Assembly (NCBI RefSeq): GCF_900104065.1
Contig: NZ_FNLC01000001.1
Coordinates: 930,001 to 994,000, forward strand
Direction of reading: 5' to 3'
Source: Natronobacterium texcoconense
GTDB taxonomy: Archaea > Halobacteriota > Halobacteria > Halobacteriales > Natrialbaceae
Length of the DNA stretch: 64,000 nt
The position numbers were made by a program, and so were the translations under genes. Under the pieces are notes generated by a model that saw only the letters and a program-made list of their open reading frames with translations, was not told the DNA's origin and did no database searches. Positions within the stretch are counted from its first letter, which is position 1, and every line of letters starts with the position of its first letter. Shown piece after piece: positions 16,860 to 25,860 of this stretch.

Positions 16860-17645
16860 ATGTACCTGGCAGATCGGACCTGGCCGGAACTCGCGGAGAC
16901 GTCCGAGCAGTCACTCGCCGTCGTTCCGCTGGGATCGACTGAACAACACGGTCCACACCTCCCGGAGGGGACCGACCACATGATCGCCGAGGCGCTCGCA
17001 CGCGAAGCGACCGACAGGGCCGGCGTCCTCTGTACCCCGCCGATCCCGATCGGCGTCAGTTCCCACCATCGGCAGTTCCACGGCACGCTGTGGGTCGACG
17101 CACCAGTCTTCCGGGACTACGTCGAGAGCCTCTCGCGGAACCTCACCTACCACGGAATCGACCGCATCGTCTACGTCAACGCCCATGGTGGCAACGTCGC
17201 CCACCTCCGCGAGGTCGGCCGCAGGCTGCACGAGGACCGGACGGCCTACGCGGTCGAGTGGATGTGGAACGAGTCGATCCCCGACCTGATCGACGAGGTC
17301 TTCGAGACCCCCGGCCCCCACGGCGGCCCCAAGGAGACCGCGATGATCATGCACATCGCCCGCGAACTCGTCCGCGAGGACCGCCTCGAGGACGCTCGCG
17401 ACGGTGGCGTCGTCTTCGACTACGACGCCGAGCGTGTTCACGGCGCAACCACGTTCTACGACGCCATCGAGAACAGTCCAAACGGCGTCTTCGGCGACCA
17501 GACAGAAGCGACGCCCGAGATCGGAAAGCGGCTGTTCGAGGCCGCGACCGACCAACTGGTAGCCCTGCTCGAGTGGCTCGAGGCCCAGCCGCTCGAGGAC
17601 CTCCTGCCGGAGCCACACGTCGAGTCGCGGGCCGGGAAGCGATAG
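16860..17645 (+). CDS. Creatininase family amidohydrolase
   Basis: A 261-residue member of the creatininase/formamide hydrolase fold. Signature residues are present: GSTEQHGPHLPEGTDH (metal-binding Glu, His and Asp), NAHGGN, and PHGGPKETAMIMH with a catalytic glutamate region. Archaeal relatives include ArfB, which deformylates FAPy in F420/riboflavin synthesis, and a role of that kind is possible but not provable here. The ATG at 16860 starts exactly where homology-like sequence begins. Confidence 0.82.
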   Translation: MYLADRTWPELAETSEQSLAVVPLGSTEQHGPHLPEGTDHMIAEALAREATDRAGVLCTPPIPIGVSSHHRQFHGTLWVDAPVFRDYVESLSRNLTYHGIDRIVYVNAHGGNVAHLREVGRRLHEDRTAYAVEWMWNESIPDLIDEVFETPGPHGGPKETAMIMHIARELVREDRLEDARDGGVVFDYDAERVHGATTFYDAIENSPNGVFGDQTEATPEIGKRLFEAATDQLVALLEWLEAQPLEDLLPEPHVESRAGKR

Positions 17646-17744
17646 GGCGGCCGTCAGTTCGAAACTCCGTAAATTCTCGTCGATTCCTGTAAATTACTGC
17701 CGTCCGACGGTGGACTTATCCGCTCGAGAGCCGTGATACGGCCA

Positions 17745-20444
17745 ATGAGCGAACGGACGGAGCCGTCCGATACGGAGTCGGGATTCTGGACGGCCGGGGA
17801 CGAGGAGACCGTACTCCAGTCGTTCCGGACGCTCGTCGAGACGATCGACGGTGGTGTCTTCCAGCTAGACGAAACCGACCGACTCGTTGCAGTCGACGAT
17901 ACCCTTCTCGAGGCGACGGCCTACGCCCGCGAGGAGTTACTCGGGGAGCACGTTTCGACGCTGCTGACGGAGCCGAAACGACTCGAGCAAGTGCCGGCAG
18001 CGGGAGTCAACGAGGCCGCGTCACTCGAGGTCACGATACTGACCGCTGCGGGGGAGCCGATCTCCGCGACGCTTCGGTTGAAGGATCTGGACGGCGAAGG
18101 GGTCGACGGCGCTATCGGCGTGGTGCGAGACCTCGCGGAGTCTAACGAGCGAGCGGGATCGATCCCCCCGATCGAAGCCGCGACGACGGTACTGGACGAG
18201 GCGGACGTCGGCGTCTTCGTTCTCGACGCGTCGTTCGACGTCGCGTGGATCAACGAGCCGACCGAACGGTACTTCGGTCTCGAGCGATCGGCCGTACTCG
18301 GCCGGGACAAGCGTCGGCTGATCGAGGAGACGATACAGGAGCGGGTCGCGGAGCCGGACGCGTTCGCCGAGACCGTCACGGCCACCTACGACGACAACAG
18401 CTACGTCGAACGCTTCGAGTGTCGCGTCACACCCGACGAGGACCGCGAGGAACGATGGCTCGAGCACTGGAGCAAGCCGATCGAGCACGGCCGCTATGCC
18501 GGCGGCCGGATCGAACTCTACTACGACGTCACCGACCAGCACGAACGGTTCGTCCAGTTACGACGGCTGAACGAGGCCATCCGTACGTGGCTGGACCGGG
18601 ATTCCCGGGAGGCAGTCGCGGACGTCGCGAGCCGACACGTGCGAAATATCCTCGGACTTGAGATCAACGCGATCTACCTCTACGACGAGGAGACGGCGAC
18701 ACTCGAACCGGCGGGCTGGTCGGATCCGGCCGAGGAACTGATCGGCGACCATCCGAGGTTTTCAGAAGGTGAGGGGATTGCCTGGCGCGTCTTCGAGTCC
18801 GGCGAGTCACGGATTTACGACGACGTCACGGCCGACGCTAGCGTGTTCAACCCCGAGACGGTGATTCGAAGCGAGATCTGTCTCCCAATCGGAGAGCAGG
18901 GGGTCCTCCTCGCCGGATCGCCGGAACCGGCCGTGTTCGACGAGGGCGACCTCTCGCTTGCGAACCTCGCCGCCTCGACCCTCGAGGCGATTTTCGATCG
19001 GATTCGGAACGAACGCATGCTCGAATACGAACGCGACCGGGTGGAGGAACTGCTCGAGACCGAGGTGAGCGAGGTGTTCGGCCGCATTTCGGACGGTTTC
19101 TACGCGCTCGACGAGGACTGGCGATTTACCTACGTCAACGAGCGCGCCGAGGAGTTGCTCGGCCACTCGAGCGAGGAACTCGTCGGGAACGTCATCTGGG
19201 ACGTCTTCCCGGGTGCAACCCGGTCCGATCTCATGGGGCGATACCACGAGGCGATGGCGAGCCAGGAACCCGTCTCCTGGGAACGCTACTCGCAGACTCT
19301 CGACATCTGGATGGAGATCCAGGCGTACCCCTCCGAGAGCGGACTGTCGGTGTACTTCCGTGATATAACCGAACGCAAGGAGAATCGGCGCAGACTCGAG
19401 GCCAGCGAGGAGCGCTACCGGACGCTCGTCGAGAACTTCCCCGACGGCGTCGTCACCCTGTTCGACGACGAGTTGCGGTATACGGCCGCGGGCGGCGAAC
19501 TCCTCGACGAACTCCAAATCGGCGACGGGGTGACGGTCGGCCAGACGATCTACGAACAGTACCCCGACGAGTTCGCCGCGGAGATCGAACCACAGTTCAG
19601 GGCCGCACTCGAGGGCGAGGAACGGTCGTTCGAGGTCAACTATCGCGGCCGGGTGCTGTCGGCCCACACGCTTCCGATCACGATCGGCGGATCGGTCGAC
19701 GCGGGCATGCTCGTCGTCCAGGACGTCACCGAGCGCCACGACTACCACCGACAGCTCGAGGCGTCCAACGAACGACTCGAGCAGTTCGCCTACGCCGCCT
19801 CCCACGACCTCCAGGAGCCCCTGCGGATGGTCTCGAGCTACCTCCAGTTGATCGAGCGCCGATACGAGAACGACCTCGACGACGATGGACAGGAGTTCCT
19901 CGAGTACGCCGTCGACGGCGCCGAGCGCATGAAAGAGATGATCGACGGCCTGCTCGAATACTCCCGGGTCGAGAGTCGCGGTAAGCCACTCGAGCCGGTC
20001 GATCTCGAGTGTGTTCTCGAAGATATCCGGGAAGACCTCGCGTTACAGATCGAGGACGCGGACGCCGACGTGACGGTCGAGTCGTTGCCCCGGGTGCTCG
20101 GTGACGCCGGTCAGCTCCGGCGACTGTTCCAGAACCTGTTGTCGAACGCGATCGTTTACAGCGGTGACGAACCGCCAGTGATCCAGGTCTCGGCCGAACG
20201 GGTTGGCGACGACTGGGCAATTACAGTCCGCGACGAGGGGATCGGTATCGACCTCGACCAGCAAGAACGGATCTTCGAGGTGTTCCAGCGACTCCACAGT
20301 CAGGAAGAGCAGCCGGGAACTGGAATCGGGCTGGCGCTGTGTCGACGGATCGTCGAGCGTCACGGCGGCGAGATCCGCGTCGACTCCGAACCCGGCGAGG
20401 GATCGGCGTTCGTGGTGACGTTGCCCGCGGTAGATGGGGTGTAG
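17745..20444 (+). CDS. Multi-PAS/GAF sensor histidine kinase
   Basis: An 899-residue soluble sensor kinase. Two N-terminal PAS-like domains (about 20-130 and 140-270) are followed by a GAF domain (about 280-430), two more PAS domains (about 445-550 and 555-670), a HisKA domain with the phospho-acceptor His687 in AASHDLQEPLRM, and a HATPase domain with NLLSNAI, DEGIGID and GTGIGLAL. No transmembrane helix is seen, so it likely senses cytoplasmic signals. No response regulator is adjacent. The ATG at 17745 was preferred over a GTG at 17733. Its kinase core is nearly the same as in the kinases at 37409 and 56907. Confidence 0.9.
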   Translation: MSERTEPSDTESGFWTAGDEETVLQSFRTLVETIDGGVFQLDETDRLVAVDDTLLEATAYAREELLGEHVSTLLTEPKRLEQVPAAGVNEAASLEVTILTAAGEPISATLRLKDLDGEGVDGAIGVVRDLAESNERAGSIPPIEAATTVLDEADVGVFVLDASFDVAWINEPTERYFGLERSAVLGRDKRRLIEETIQERVAEPDAFAETVTATYDDNSYVERFECRVTPDEDREERWLEHWSKPIEHGRYAGGRIELYYDVTDQHERFVQLRRLNEAIRTWLDRDSREAVADVASRHVRNILGLEINAIYLYDEETATLEPAGWSDPAEELIGDHPRFSEGEGIAWRVFESGESRIYDDVTADASVFNPETVIRSEICLPIGEQGVLLAGSPEPAVFDEGDLSLANLAASTLEAIFDRIRNERMLEYERDRVEELLETEVSEVFGRISDGFYALDEDWRFTYVNERAEELLGHSSEELVGNVIWDVFPGATRSDLMGRYHEAMASQEPVSWERYSQTLDIWMEIQAYPSESGLSVYFRDITERKENRRRLEASEERYRTLVENFPDGVVTLFDDELRYTAAGGELLDELQIGDGVTVGQTIYEQYPDEFAAEIEPQFRAALEGEERSFEVNYRGRVLSAHTLPITIGGSVDAGMLVVQDVTERHDYHRQLEASNERLEQFAYAASHDLQEPLRMVSSYLQLIERRYENDLDDDGQEFLEYAVDGAERMKEMIDGLLEYSRVESRGKPLEPVDLECVLEDIREDLALQIEDADADVTVESLPRVLGDAGQLRRLFQNLLSNAIVYSGDEPPVIQVSAERVGDDWAITVRDEGIGIDLDQQERIFEVFQRLHSQEEQPGTGIGLALCRRIVERHGGEIRVDSEPGEGSAFVVTLPAVDGV

Positions 20445-20484
20445 CGTGCCCTCCTCTTTCACACCTGTTCGCTGTGCCGACAAG

Positions 20485-20490
20485 TATATA
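20485..20490 (+). promoter_or_regulatory. TATA box for small membrane protein gene
   Basis: TATATA is about 32 nt before the GTG at 20520 and about 41 nt before the next GTG at 20529. The expected transcript start near 20513 allows either. Confidence 0.45.
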
Positions 20491-20519
20491 CCCGATCGCC
20501 TATATGTCCCGCCAAGGCG

Positions 20520-20981
20520 GTGCACGTCGTGATCCAGGCCACACACAGTTCGGATCGACTCCCGCTCGCCGTATCGTTCGCCTGCTTCGTCGTCGCGGGC
20601 GGTACGACCGCAACTACCGATGCGACCGTTCCGACCCTCGGAGCGACGGCGGTCGCGATCGGGGCGGTCTACGCGCTCGCGCTGTACGCGAAAGCGGTCA
20701 CCCGGCGAACGCTCGCACAGCTATCGATCGCGTTCTGGATCGCGTTCATCGCGGTTGCGGGGCTTCACGCAGTCGGCCTCGGGACCGTCGGCGCGACCGT
20801 TCCCGGCCCAGCCGAGACGATCGCGTTCTCGCTGTCTGCGATCACGTGGGGAACGTTCCTGACGGCCTGTGGCTCGACCGCGTTCCTCGCGGCCCGCGAG
20901 TACGGTGCCTCGGCCGGATCCCACGTCGAGGCCGACGAACAGGTTCTCGAGGGTGAAACCTCCGACTACTCCACGCGGTAA
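20520..20981 (+). CDS. Four-helix membrane protein, hypothetical
   Basis: A 153-residue protein with four transmembrane segments (about 15-32, 40-60, 65-90 and 100-125) and a short acidic C-terminus. The family is not recognised. Starts at GTG 20520 or 20529 are both possible. Its last 16 nt overlap the convergent O-methyltransferase gene. Confidence 0.6.
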   Translation: MHVVIQATHSSDRLPLAVSFACFVVAGGTTATTDATVPTLGATAVAIGAVYALALYAKAVTRRTLAQLSIAFWIAFIAVAGLHAVGLGTVGATVPGPAETIAFSLSAITWGTFLTACGSTAFLAAREYGASAGSHVEADEQVLEGETSDYSTR

Positions 20982-21643
20982 CTGACTGCGATCCCTTCTC
21001 CGAGCGGTAACAGGACAGTCTCGAACGCCGGATCCGTCGTGACGTGTTCGAGGTAGTCGGCGATCCCTTCCGTATGTTCGTTGGCGTCGATTTCTGCTGC
21101 CGTGGCGTCGGTCTCGATCAGTTCCTGCAGTTTGTCGAACTCGATGATCCCCGCAGCGATAGCGTTGTCCGCGACGACGACGCCACCCGTCGGAACCTTC
21201 TCCCGGACGGCCTCGAACGCTTCGACGTACCGGTGTTTCTGGTGGTCGATCAACGTCACGTCGAACGGACCGTCGTATCGATCGATCGCCTCGAGCGCGT
21301 CGCCGAGTTCGTACTGCGCGAGGTCGTCGTAGCCGCCCTGGGCCATGTAGTCGCGGGCCATCTCGAGTTCGTCCTCGTCGACTTCGGTGAGGACGATCTC
21401 GCCGTTTTCGGGCAACGCCTCGGCGAACCAGTACGCGGAGTAGCCGTAGCCGGAACCGAACTCGAAGATCCGCTCGGCGTCGGTCAGCCGGGCCAGCAGT
21501 CGGAGGACGCCGCCAACTTCGGGCCCGACGTGGGGGAATCCCTCCTCGCGAGCGTACTCGTCCATCTCGGCGAGCGTCTCGTCGGGGTCGGGTCCGACGG
21601 TCCGTACGAACTGCTCGATCTCGTCGCTGAGGACGTCGACCAT
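20966..21643 (-). CDS. Class I O-methyltransferase (YrrM/CCoAMT-like)
   Basis: A 225-residue SAM-dependent methyltransferase. Motif I is IFEFGSGYGYSAYWFA, followed by IVLTEVDEDELEMA, LGDALEAI and DVTLIDHQKHRYVEAF. The last matches the catechol-O-methyltransferase-like fold, in which an aspartate binds the divalent cation. GGVVVADNAI follows. The substrate is unknown. The ATG at 21643 was selected; a longer frame to 21748 overlaps the upstream control region and lacks coding character. Confidence 0.85.
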   Translation of the reverse strand: MVDVLSDEIEQFVRTVGPDPDETLAEMDEYAREEGFPHVGPEVGGVLRLLARLTDAERIFEFGSGYGYSAYWFAEALPENGEIVLTEVDEDELEMARDYMAQGGYDDLAQYELGDALEAIDRYDGPFDVTLIDHQKHRYVEAFEAVREKVPTGGVVVADNAIAAGIIEFDKLQELIETDATAAEIDANEHTEGIADYLEHVTTDPAFETVLLPLGEGIAVSYRVE

Positions 21644-21722
21644 ACGTGAGGATAGACGGGGCGGCGTATCAAGTTCCGGGACGAGAACGACTCGAGGGGA
21701 TGGCCTCCCGTCCGACGTTGGT

Positions 21723-21744
21723 CGGTCAAAACTCGTTTTGACCG
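21723..21744. promoter_or_regulatory. Operator-like inverted repeat 1 (own regulator promoter)
   Basis: CGGTCAAAA-CTCG-TTTTGACCG is a perfect 9-4-9 inverted repeat 35 nt before the start of the ArsR-like regulator. It sits where the TATA box should be, so binding would block TBP/TFB. The same architecture is found at 24997 and 25861. Confidence 0.65.
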
Positions 21745-21778
21745 TCACGACCCTCTAAGTTCGATCGGGTATAAAGCC

Positions 21779-22243
21779 ATGCCAGAGATGGGACGTCTCC
21801 TGCCGACGACACCCGACGCGACGATCGAGCGCAGCGAGGAGCCACGGTTGCTGTGTATCGACGACGAGCAATCGACGCAGGTTCTCCAGGCGCTTTCCTC
21901 GGATACCAGCCAGCGGATATTCCGAACGCTCAACGAGGAACCCATGACGCCGCGGGACGTCGCCGACGAACTCGACAGTTCACTGCAAAGCGTCGGCTAC
22001 CACCTCGAGAACCTGGAGGAAGCAGGACTCATCACGGTACTTGACACCTGTTACTCGGAGAAAGGCCAGGAGATGAAGGTGTACGGCCCACCCAGGGAGC
22101 CACTGGTGCTCTTTTTCGGTCCGTCGGACGATCAGCCAGGACTGACTGCGGCGTTCGAGCGGTTTGCTGGCGCGATCGGACTTACGGCTGTCCCGCTGGC
22201 CATCGGTCAGGCGCTCGCGCGGCTGTTCGGTGCCGACGAGTGA
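21779..22243 (+). CDS. ArsR-like winged-HTH regulator
   Basis: A 154-residue regulator. The winged HTH is at about residues 35-105 (ALSSDTSQRIFRTLNEEPMTPRDVADELDSSLQSVGYHLENLEEAGLI) and is followed by a short C-terminal segment with an apolar/amphipathic helix (AGAIGLTAVPLAIGQALARL) that may dimerise or touch the membrane. A perfect inverted repeat lies in its own promoter, suggesting autoregulation. Near-copies lie upstream of the ABC exporter and CPBP genes, so this is the likely regulator of the whole cluster up to 25.9 kb. Confidence 0.8.
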   Translation: MPEMGRLLPTTPDATIERSEEPRLLCIDDEQSTQVLQALSSDTSQRIFRTLNEEPMTPRDVADELDSSLQSVGYHLENLEEAGLITVLDTCYSEKGQEMKVYGPPREPLVLFFGPSDDQPGLTAAFERFAGAIGLTAVPLAIGQALARLFGADE

Positions 22244-22321
22244 GTTCGAACCAGTCGATCACTCGACGCACGGATCGGTAGAAACAGTGAACTGAATTGA
22301 CGCCGGAGCTACAGGTATTCC

Positions 22322-23197
22322 GTGCAGCCAGTCAAATGCGCCGAGGACGTCGACGGGTGCGATTGTCTCCGGTGTCGAGACCTCGAGGGGGACGTCGTCC
22401 GTCGATCGGTCGGCGACGACGCTCTCTGGGGGAGCAGACTCCTTCGTTCGTATCCATCGCTCGTCGCGTTCGCCGCTGTCCTCGCGGCCGCAGAGAGCGC
22501 CCGACAGCTGTTCGATCTCACACTCTCGGTCCCCGTCGTCGGAGAGTTGTTCGAAATCCCGCTCTTGCTCGTCGGCCCGTTCCTGGTGTTCCGTGGCTAC
22601 ATCGTGGCGGTAACGGTCAGCGCACTGAGAGGGGAGTCGTCGCCGGCGAGCGGGTCGATTCTAGGGTATACGGTCTACCGACTCCCGGCACTCGTCGGTG
22701 CGACGCTGATTCAGGCCGCTATCGCACTCGTCGCGGTCGCCGTGGCGGTACTCGGTGTGATCGTTCTCGGCTCGATCGCCATCGGCATCAGCGAAGCGTT
22801 CGCCCTCGATTTCGTCGACGGGACCGTGTTCGGGCCCCTGTTCTCGGGTGTCTCGGGCACTCTTCTCTTCGGTTCCGTCGGGTCCGCGTTCCTGTTCAAG
22901 TTCTGGCTCGCACCGGACATCTGCGTCGCCGGCGGCTACGGTCCGGAGCGGGCGCTCCGACTGAGCTGGGCGATCACCGCTAGCCACACCCGTCGGCTCC
23001 TGCTCGTCGTCGCCGGGTTCGCACTGACCATCTTCATCCCGCTCGTGATCGGGCGAGGACTCACGACACTCACCAGTCAGCACCTCCTCGAGACGCCGGG
23101 AATAAGCGGCCTCGGGCTGTTCGCACAGTCGATCCTGTACGTTCTCTGGTTCTCGATCGGAACCCAGATTTACGTTCGTAGCGTCCTCGAGCGGTGA
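22322..23197 (+). CDS. Multi-pass membrane protein with Cys-rich N-terminus
   Basis: A 291-residue protein. The cytoplasmic N-terminus has four cysteines in a short stretch (Cys6, Cys13, Cys15 and Cys18), which could form a zinc site. About six transmembrane helices follow (from residue 45 to the end), rich in Val, Ala and Leu. The family is not recognised; the layout recalls haloarchaeal DUF4013-like membrane proteins. The only reasonable start is GTG at 22322. It follows the ArsR-like gene by 78 nt on the same strand and is convergent with the ABC exporter, so it may belong to the same functional unit. Confidence 0.65.
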   Translation: MQPVKCAEDVDGCDCLRCRDLEGDVVRRSVGDDALWGSRLLRSYPSLVAFAAVLAAAESARQLFDLTLSVPVVGELFEIPLLLVGPFLVFRGYIVAVTVSALRGESSPASGSILGYTVYRLPALVGATLIQAAIALVAVAVAVLGVIVLGSIAIGISEAFALDFVDGTVFGPLFSGVSGTLLFGSVGSAFLFKFWLAPDICVAGGYGPERALRLSWAITASHTRRLLLVVAGFALTIFIPLVIGRGLTTLTSQHLLETPGISGLGLFAQSILYVLWFSIGTQIYVRSVLER

Positions 23198-23224
23198 TTC
23201 GGACGGTCCGAAACGAGGTTCGAA

Positions 23225-24112
23225 CTACTGGGTTCGCTCGGATCGGTTCTCGCTCCGGACGTGAGCGTAATAGTTGAACAGGTCGGTGTAGGTCGACCGA
23301 TCGCGCTCTCCGAGCGCTCCATCACCGATCTCGAGGTCGTCGACGCTGGTCTCCGGCGGCAGGAACGCACGCTGTTCGTCGCCGTTTCCGAACGTCTGTC
23401 CCTCGAGGAGCCGCTCTGTCGGGAGCGACGTTCCACGCGCCCGAACGACCGTCGGAAGCGTCGACAGCAGTTCGTCGGGCGGGCCGCTGGCGACGACGCT
23501 GCCGTCGGTGAGAAAGACGAGTCGGTCGGCGACGTCGGCGTCGAGCGGTGCGTGACTCGAGAGGACGACGGTCCGCCCCTCGTCGGTCAGTTCTCGAATC
23601 GTCTCGTGGATCGTCTGGACGACGGAGAGGTCGAGTTCAGCGGTCGGTTCGTCCAGCAGGTACAGCGGGACGTCGGCCGAGAGCGCGATCGTCGCCTCCA
23701 GTCGCCGTACCATCCCGCCGGAGTACTCCTGAACCGGTCGATCGAGGTCGTCCGCGATCCCGAACCGATCCGCGAGTTCTCGCCATCGGTTCCCGGCCGA
23801 CGGGTGGAGATCCCGGTAGAACGCGATGTTTTCGCGACCGGTGAGACCCGGATCGGCGATTCCACCCTGTAACGTGACGCTCGTCCGCCCCTTCGCCGCG
23901 GGATCGGTGGGTCCACAGCCGTCGAACAGGCTGATCGTTCCATCGTCGGGAGTTGCGCTCCCTGCGAGACACGACAGCAGTACCGACTTCCCTGCCCCAT
24001 TGGGCCCCATGAGTACGACGAGTTCGCCGGCCTCGACGGCGAGATCGACGCCCTCGAGGACGCGCCGGTCGTCGAAGCGTTTCCGAACGTCGCTGGTCTC
24101 GAGCAGGCTCAT
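23225..24112 (-). CDS. ABC transporter ATP-binding protein
   Basis: A 295-residue ATPase subunit. Walker A is GPNGAGKS (about 34-41), the signature YSGGMVRR, Walker B LYLLDEP, and a switch histidine in SSHAPLD. A C-terminal extension of about 80 residues follows the ATPase core, as in CcmA-type exporters. The start at 24112 has a GAGGTGAG ribosome-binding sequence and lies 1 nt after the permease stop, so the two are an operon with the permease first. Confidence 0.9.
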   Translation of the reverse strand: MSLLETSDVRKRFDDRRVLEGVDLAVEAGELVVLMGPNGAGKSVLLSCLAGSATPDDGTISLFDGCGPTDPAAKGRTSVTLQGGIADPGLTGRENIAFYRDLHPSAGNRWRELADRFGIADDLDRPVQEYSGGMVRRLEATIALSADVPLYLLDEPTAELDLSVVQTIHETIRELTDEGRTVVLSSHAPLDADVADRLVFLTDGSVVASGPPDELLSTLPTVVRARGTSLPTERLLEGQTFGNGDEQRAFLPPETSVDDLEIGDGALGERDRSTYTDLFNYYAHVRSENRSERTQ

Positions 24113-24113
24113 C

Positions 24114-24956
24114 TCACTCACCTCCGTACGCGACGCGACTGACGAGCGCGACCGAGACGGCGACGAGTCCAACTCCGTATCCCGCCAGCAACGCGACGTG
24201 TTCCGGCAGGGACGGGGGATCGGGCGGCGTCATGAACCCGACGTTCTCGGGGCCAGCCCAGGCGACGAGCTGGAGTCGGGTCGCGAGCGAATTGGGTGCG
24301 AAATTCACGATCTCGGGCGAACCGGCGATCATGTGGGGGACGATCCCATTCTGGCCGGTGAGATAGAACGCGACCAGGACGGTGACGACGGCGATCGTCG
24401 TCATGTACTCCGGTTTCGGAACTGCGACGGCCAGCAACAGTGCGAGTGCCATCGCGATCAGGCAGAACGTCACCAGCGTCAGCACGAGAACCACTATCGT
24501 CGTCGGCGTGATCGCTTCGAATCGAGCGCCGGTGGCGACGGCAGCGACGATCGTCGCGACGTACGAACCGGTTCCGATCGCCACCCCTGCGGTGAACCGA
24601 CCGGCGAGATCGGCCGTCGGCGAGATCGGCATCGCCCTGAGTTTTCGGTACCGATCGGTCTCCAGATCGCGCGCGAACTCCCCGGCGAAGACCGCGACGG
24701 TGACGGTGAACGCACCGAAGAGGCCGAACGTCATCCCGAGTGCCGCTCTCGTGAGCGCGTCCGCGTCGTCGACGAACAGGACCAGCGTCAGCGCGTACCA
24801 ACAGATCGGCCACGCGATCGTCAGGGCTGCGATCGTCTTTCGCCGGACGAGTTGCTGCAGGTGCCTGCGCGCGAACGCCCAGGCCTGTCGCGTCCAGGGA
24901 ACGGTTCCTGTCTCCCGGCGAAGGGAGACGCCGTCCGCATGCGTCGCATCCGTCAT
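24114..24956 (-). CDS. ABC-2 type transporter permease
   Basis: A 280-residue membrane subunit with about six transmembrane helices and the amphipathic PISPTADLAGRF segment between TM2 and TM3, typical of ABC-2 exporters. The N-terminal 35 residues are cytoplasmic. It is the first gene of the exporter operon. An inverted repeat of the cluster type lies 41 nt upstream of its ATG. The substrate is unknown; ABC-2 systems of this kind export lipids, peptides or small hydrophobic compounds. Confidence 0.85.
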   Translation of the reverse strand: MTDATHADGVSLRRETGTVPWTRQAWAFARRHLQQLVRRKTIAALTIAWPICWYALTLVLFVDDADALTRAALGMTFGLFGAFTVTVAVFAGEFARDLETDRYRKLRAMPISPTADLAGRFTAGVAIGTGSYVATIVAAVATGARFEAITPTTIVVLVLTLVTFCLIAMALALLLAVAVPKPEYMTTIAVVTVLVAFYLTGQNGIVPHMIAGSPEIVNFAPNSLATRLQLVAWAGPENVGFMTPPDPPSLPEHVALLAGYGVGLVAVSVALVSRVAYGGE

Positions 24957-24996
24957 CGTCGAAGCCTTCGGGAAGGTGTGAAAAAGGATCGAGGTA

Positions 24997-25018
24997 CGGT
25001 CAAAATCAGTTTTTAGCG
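24997..25018. promoter_or_regulatory. Operator-like inverted repeat 2 (ABC exporter promoter)
   Basis: CGGTCAAAA-TCAG-TTTTTAGCG is a 9-4-9 inverted repeat with seven of nine positions paired, 41 nt upstream of the permease start. One half is identical to the perfect site before the ArsR-like gene. Confidence 0.6.
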
Positions 25019-25047
25019 CACCGGGACGAGTGGCCGGAAGCGGAGCG

Positions 25048-25821
25048 TCACCAGAGCACGGGAACGACGCCGACCGTGACGAGAAGCCCCCAGACGTTGA
25101 TCGAGAGGTGCATCAGCCACGCACCGACGAGGTTGTCGTACCACAGCCGCAGCACCGTCAGCAGGGCACCGAGCAGTCCGGTGACGACGATGCTCACCAC
25201 GCCAGCCATGAATACGTGGACGAGCGCGAACAGCAGTACCGAGAGGATGCTCGCGGCCACGATTCCGTATCCGCGAGCAACGAGGTGACCGAGAACCAGT
25301 CCCCGGAAGAGGATCTCCTCGGCGATCGGGGCGACGACGACGGTGCCGAAAACCAGCGCCGCGATCCCTGCGCCACTCGTCACCAGCCCACGATCGTGCG
25401 GTGCGAGTCCGACCGTCTCCGCGGCGTTGTTCCCGACGACGACGATCGCGATTCCGACGAGTGTCGCGAGGAGCGCAGCACCGATCTCGTCCGTCGAGGG
25501 CTTACGAACGACTACGGCGGCCCGCCACGTCGCGCGATCCCACTCCCGGTACAGCCAGTAGACGATGGCGGCGTACGCGACGCCGAGCGGAACGATCAGG
25601 GCCCACTGTGGCCACCCCGGATCAGCACCCTGGTTGGCGGTTATCCCCGCCGTCATCACGAATGCCGTGAACGCGATCGGGACGAACGGCAGTGCGAGTA
25701 CCCACTCGAGCGAGCAGTCGACGAGCGGTTCGACCGTCCGCTCGAGTCGCCGTCGCCGTCTCGCCCACGAACCGGCGGAACCCGGTTCGACTCGGTCGGT
25801 CGTTGGTGTATCGGGAGCCAT
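25048..25821 (-). CDS. CPBP family intramembrane metalloprotease
   Basis: A 257-residue type II CAAX/CPBP (Abi) protease-like protein. Motif 1 has Glu168-Glu169 and FRG (EEILFRG), motif 2 has His202 (FALVHVF), and motif 3 has His238 and Asn242 (LMHLSIN). All catalytic-type residues are present, within about eight transmembrane helices. Members cleave prenylated proteins or process and resist peptides, and in bacteria often sit with bacteriocin exporters. The ATG at 25821 was chosen; a GTG at 25845 is the alternative. The promoter carries an inverted repeat shared with the ArsR-like regulator and the exporter. Confidence 0.85.
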   Translation of the reverse strand: MAPDTPTTDRVEPGSAGSWARRRRRLERTVEPLVDCSLEWVLALPFVPIAFTAFVMTAGITANQGADPGWPQWALIVPLGVAYAAIVYWLYREWDRATWRAAVVVRKPSTDEIGAALLATLVGIAIVVVGNNAAETVGLAPHDRGLVTSGAGIAALVFGTVVVAPIAEEILFRGLVLGHLVARGYGIVAASILSVLLFALVHVFMAGVVSIVVTGLLGALLTVLRLWYDNLVGAWLMHLSINVWGLLVTVGVVPVLW

Positions 25822-25860
25822 AGCTGGCCGTACGGGGAGAGTCACAAAACCGATCGGGTA

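Noticed and set aside
21768-21776. GGTATAAAG just before the ArsR-like gene as its TATA box
   Set aside because: It is only about 8 nt from the ATG, too near for a leadered or leaderless start. The operator-overlapping TTTTGA region fits better.
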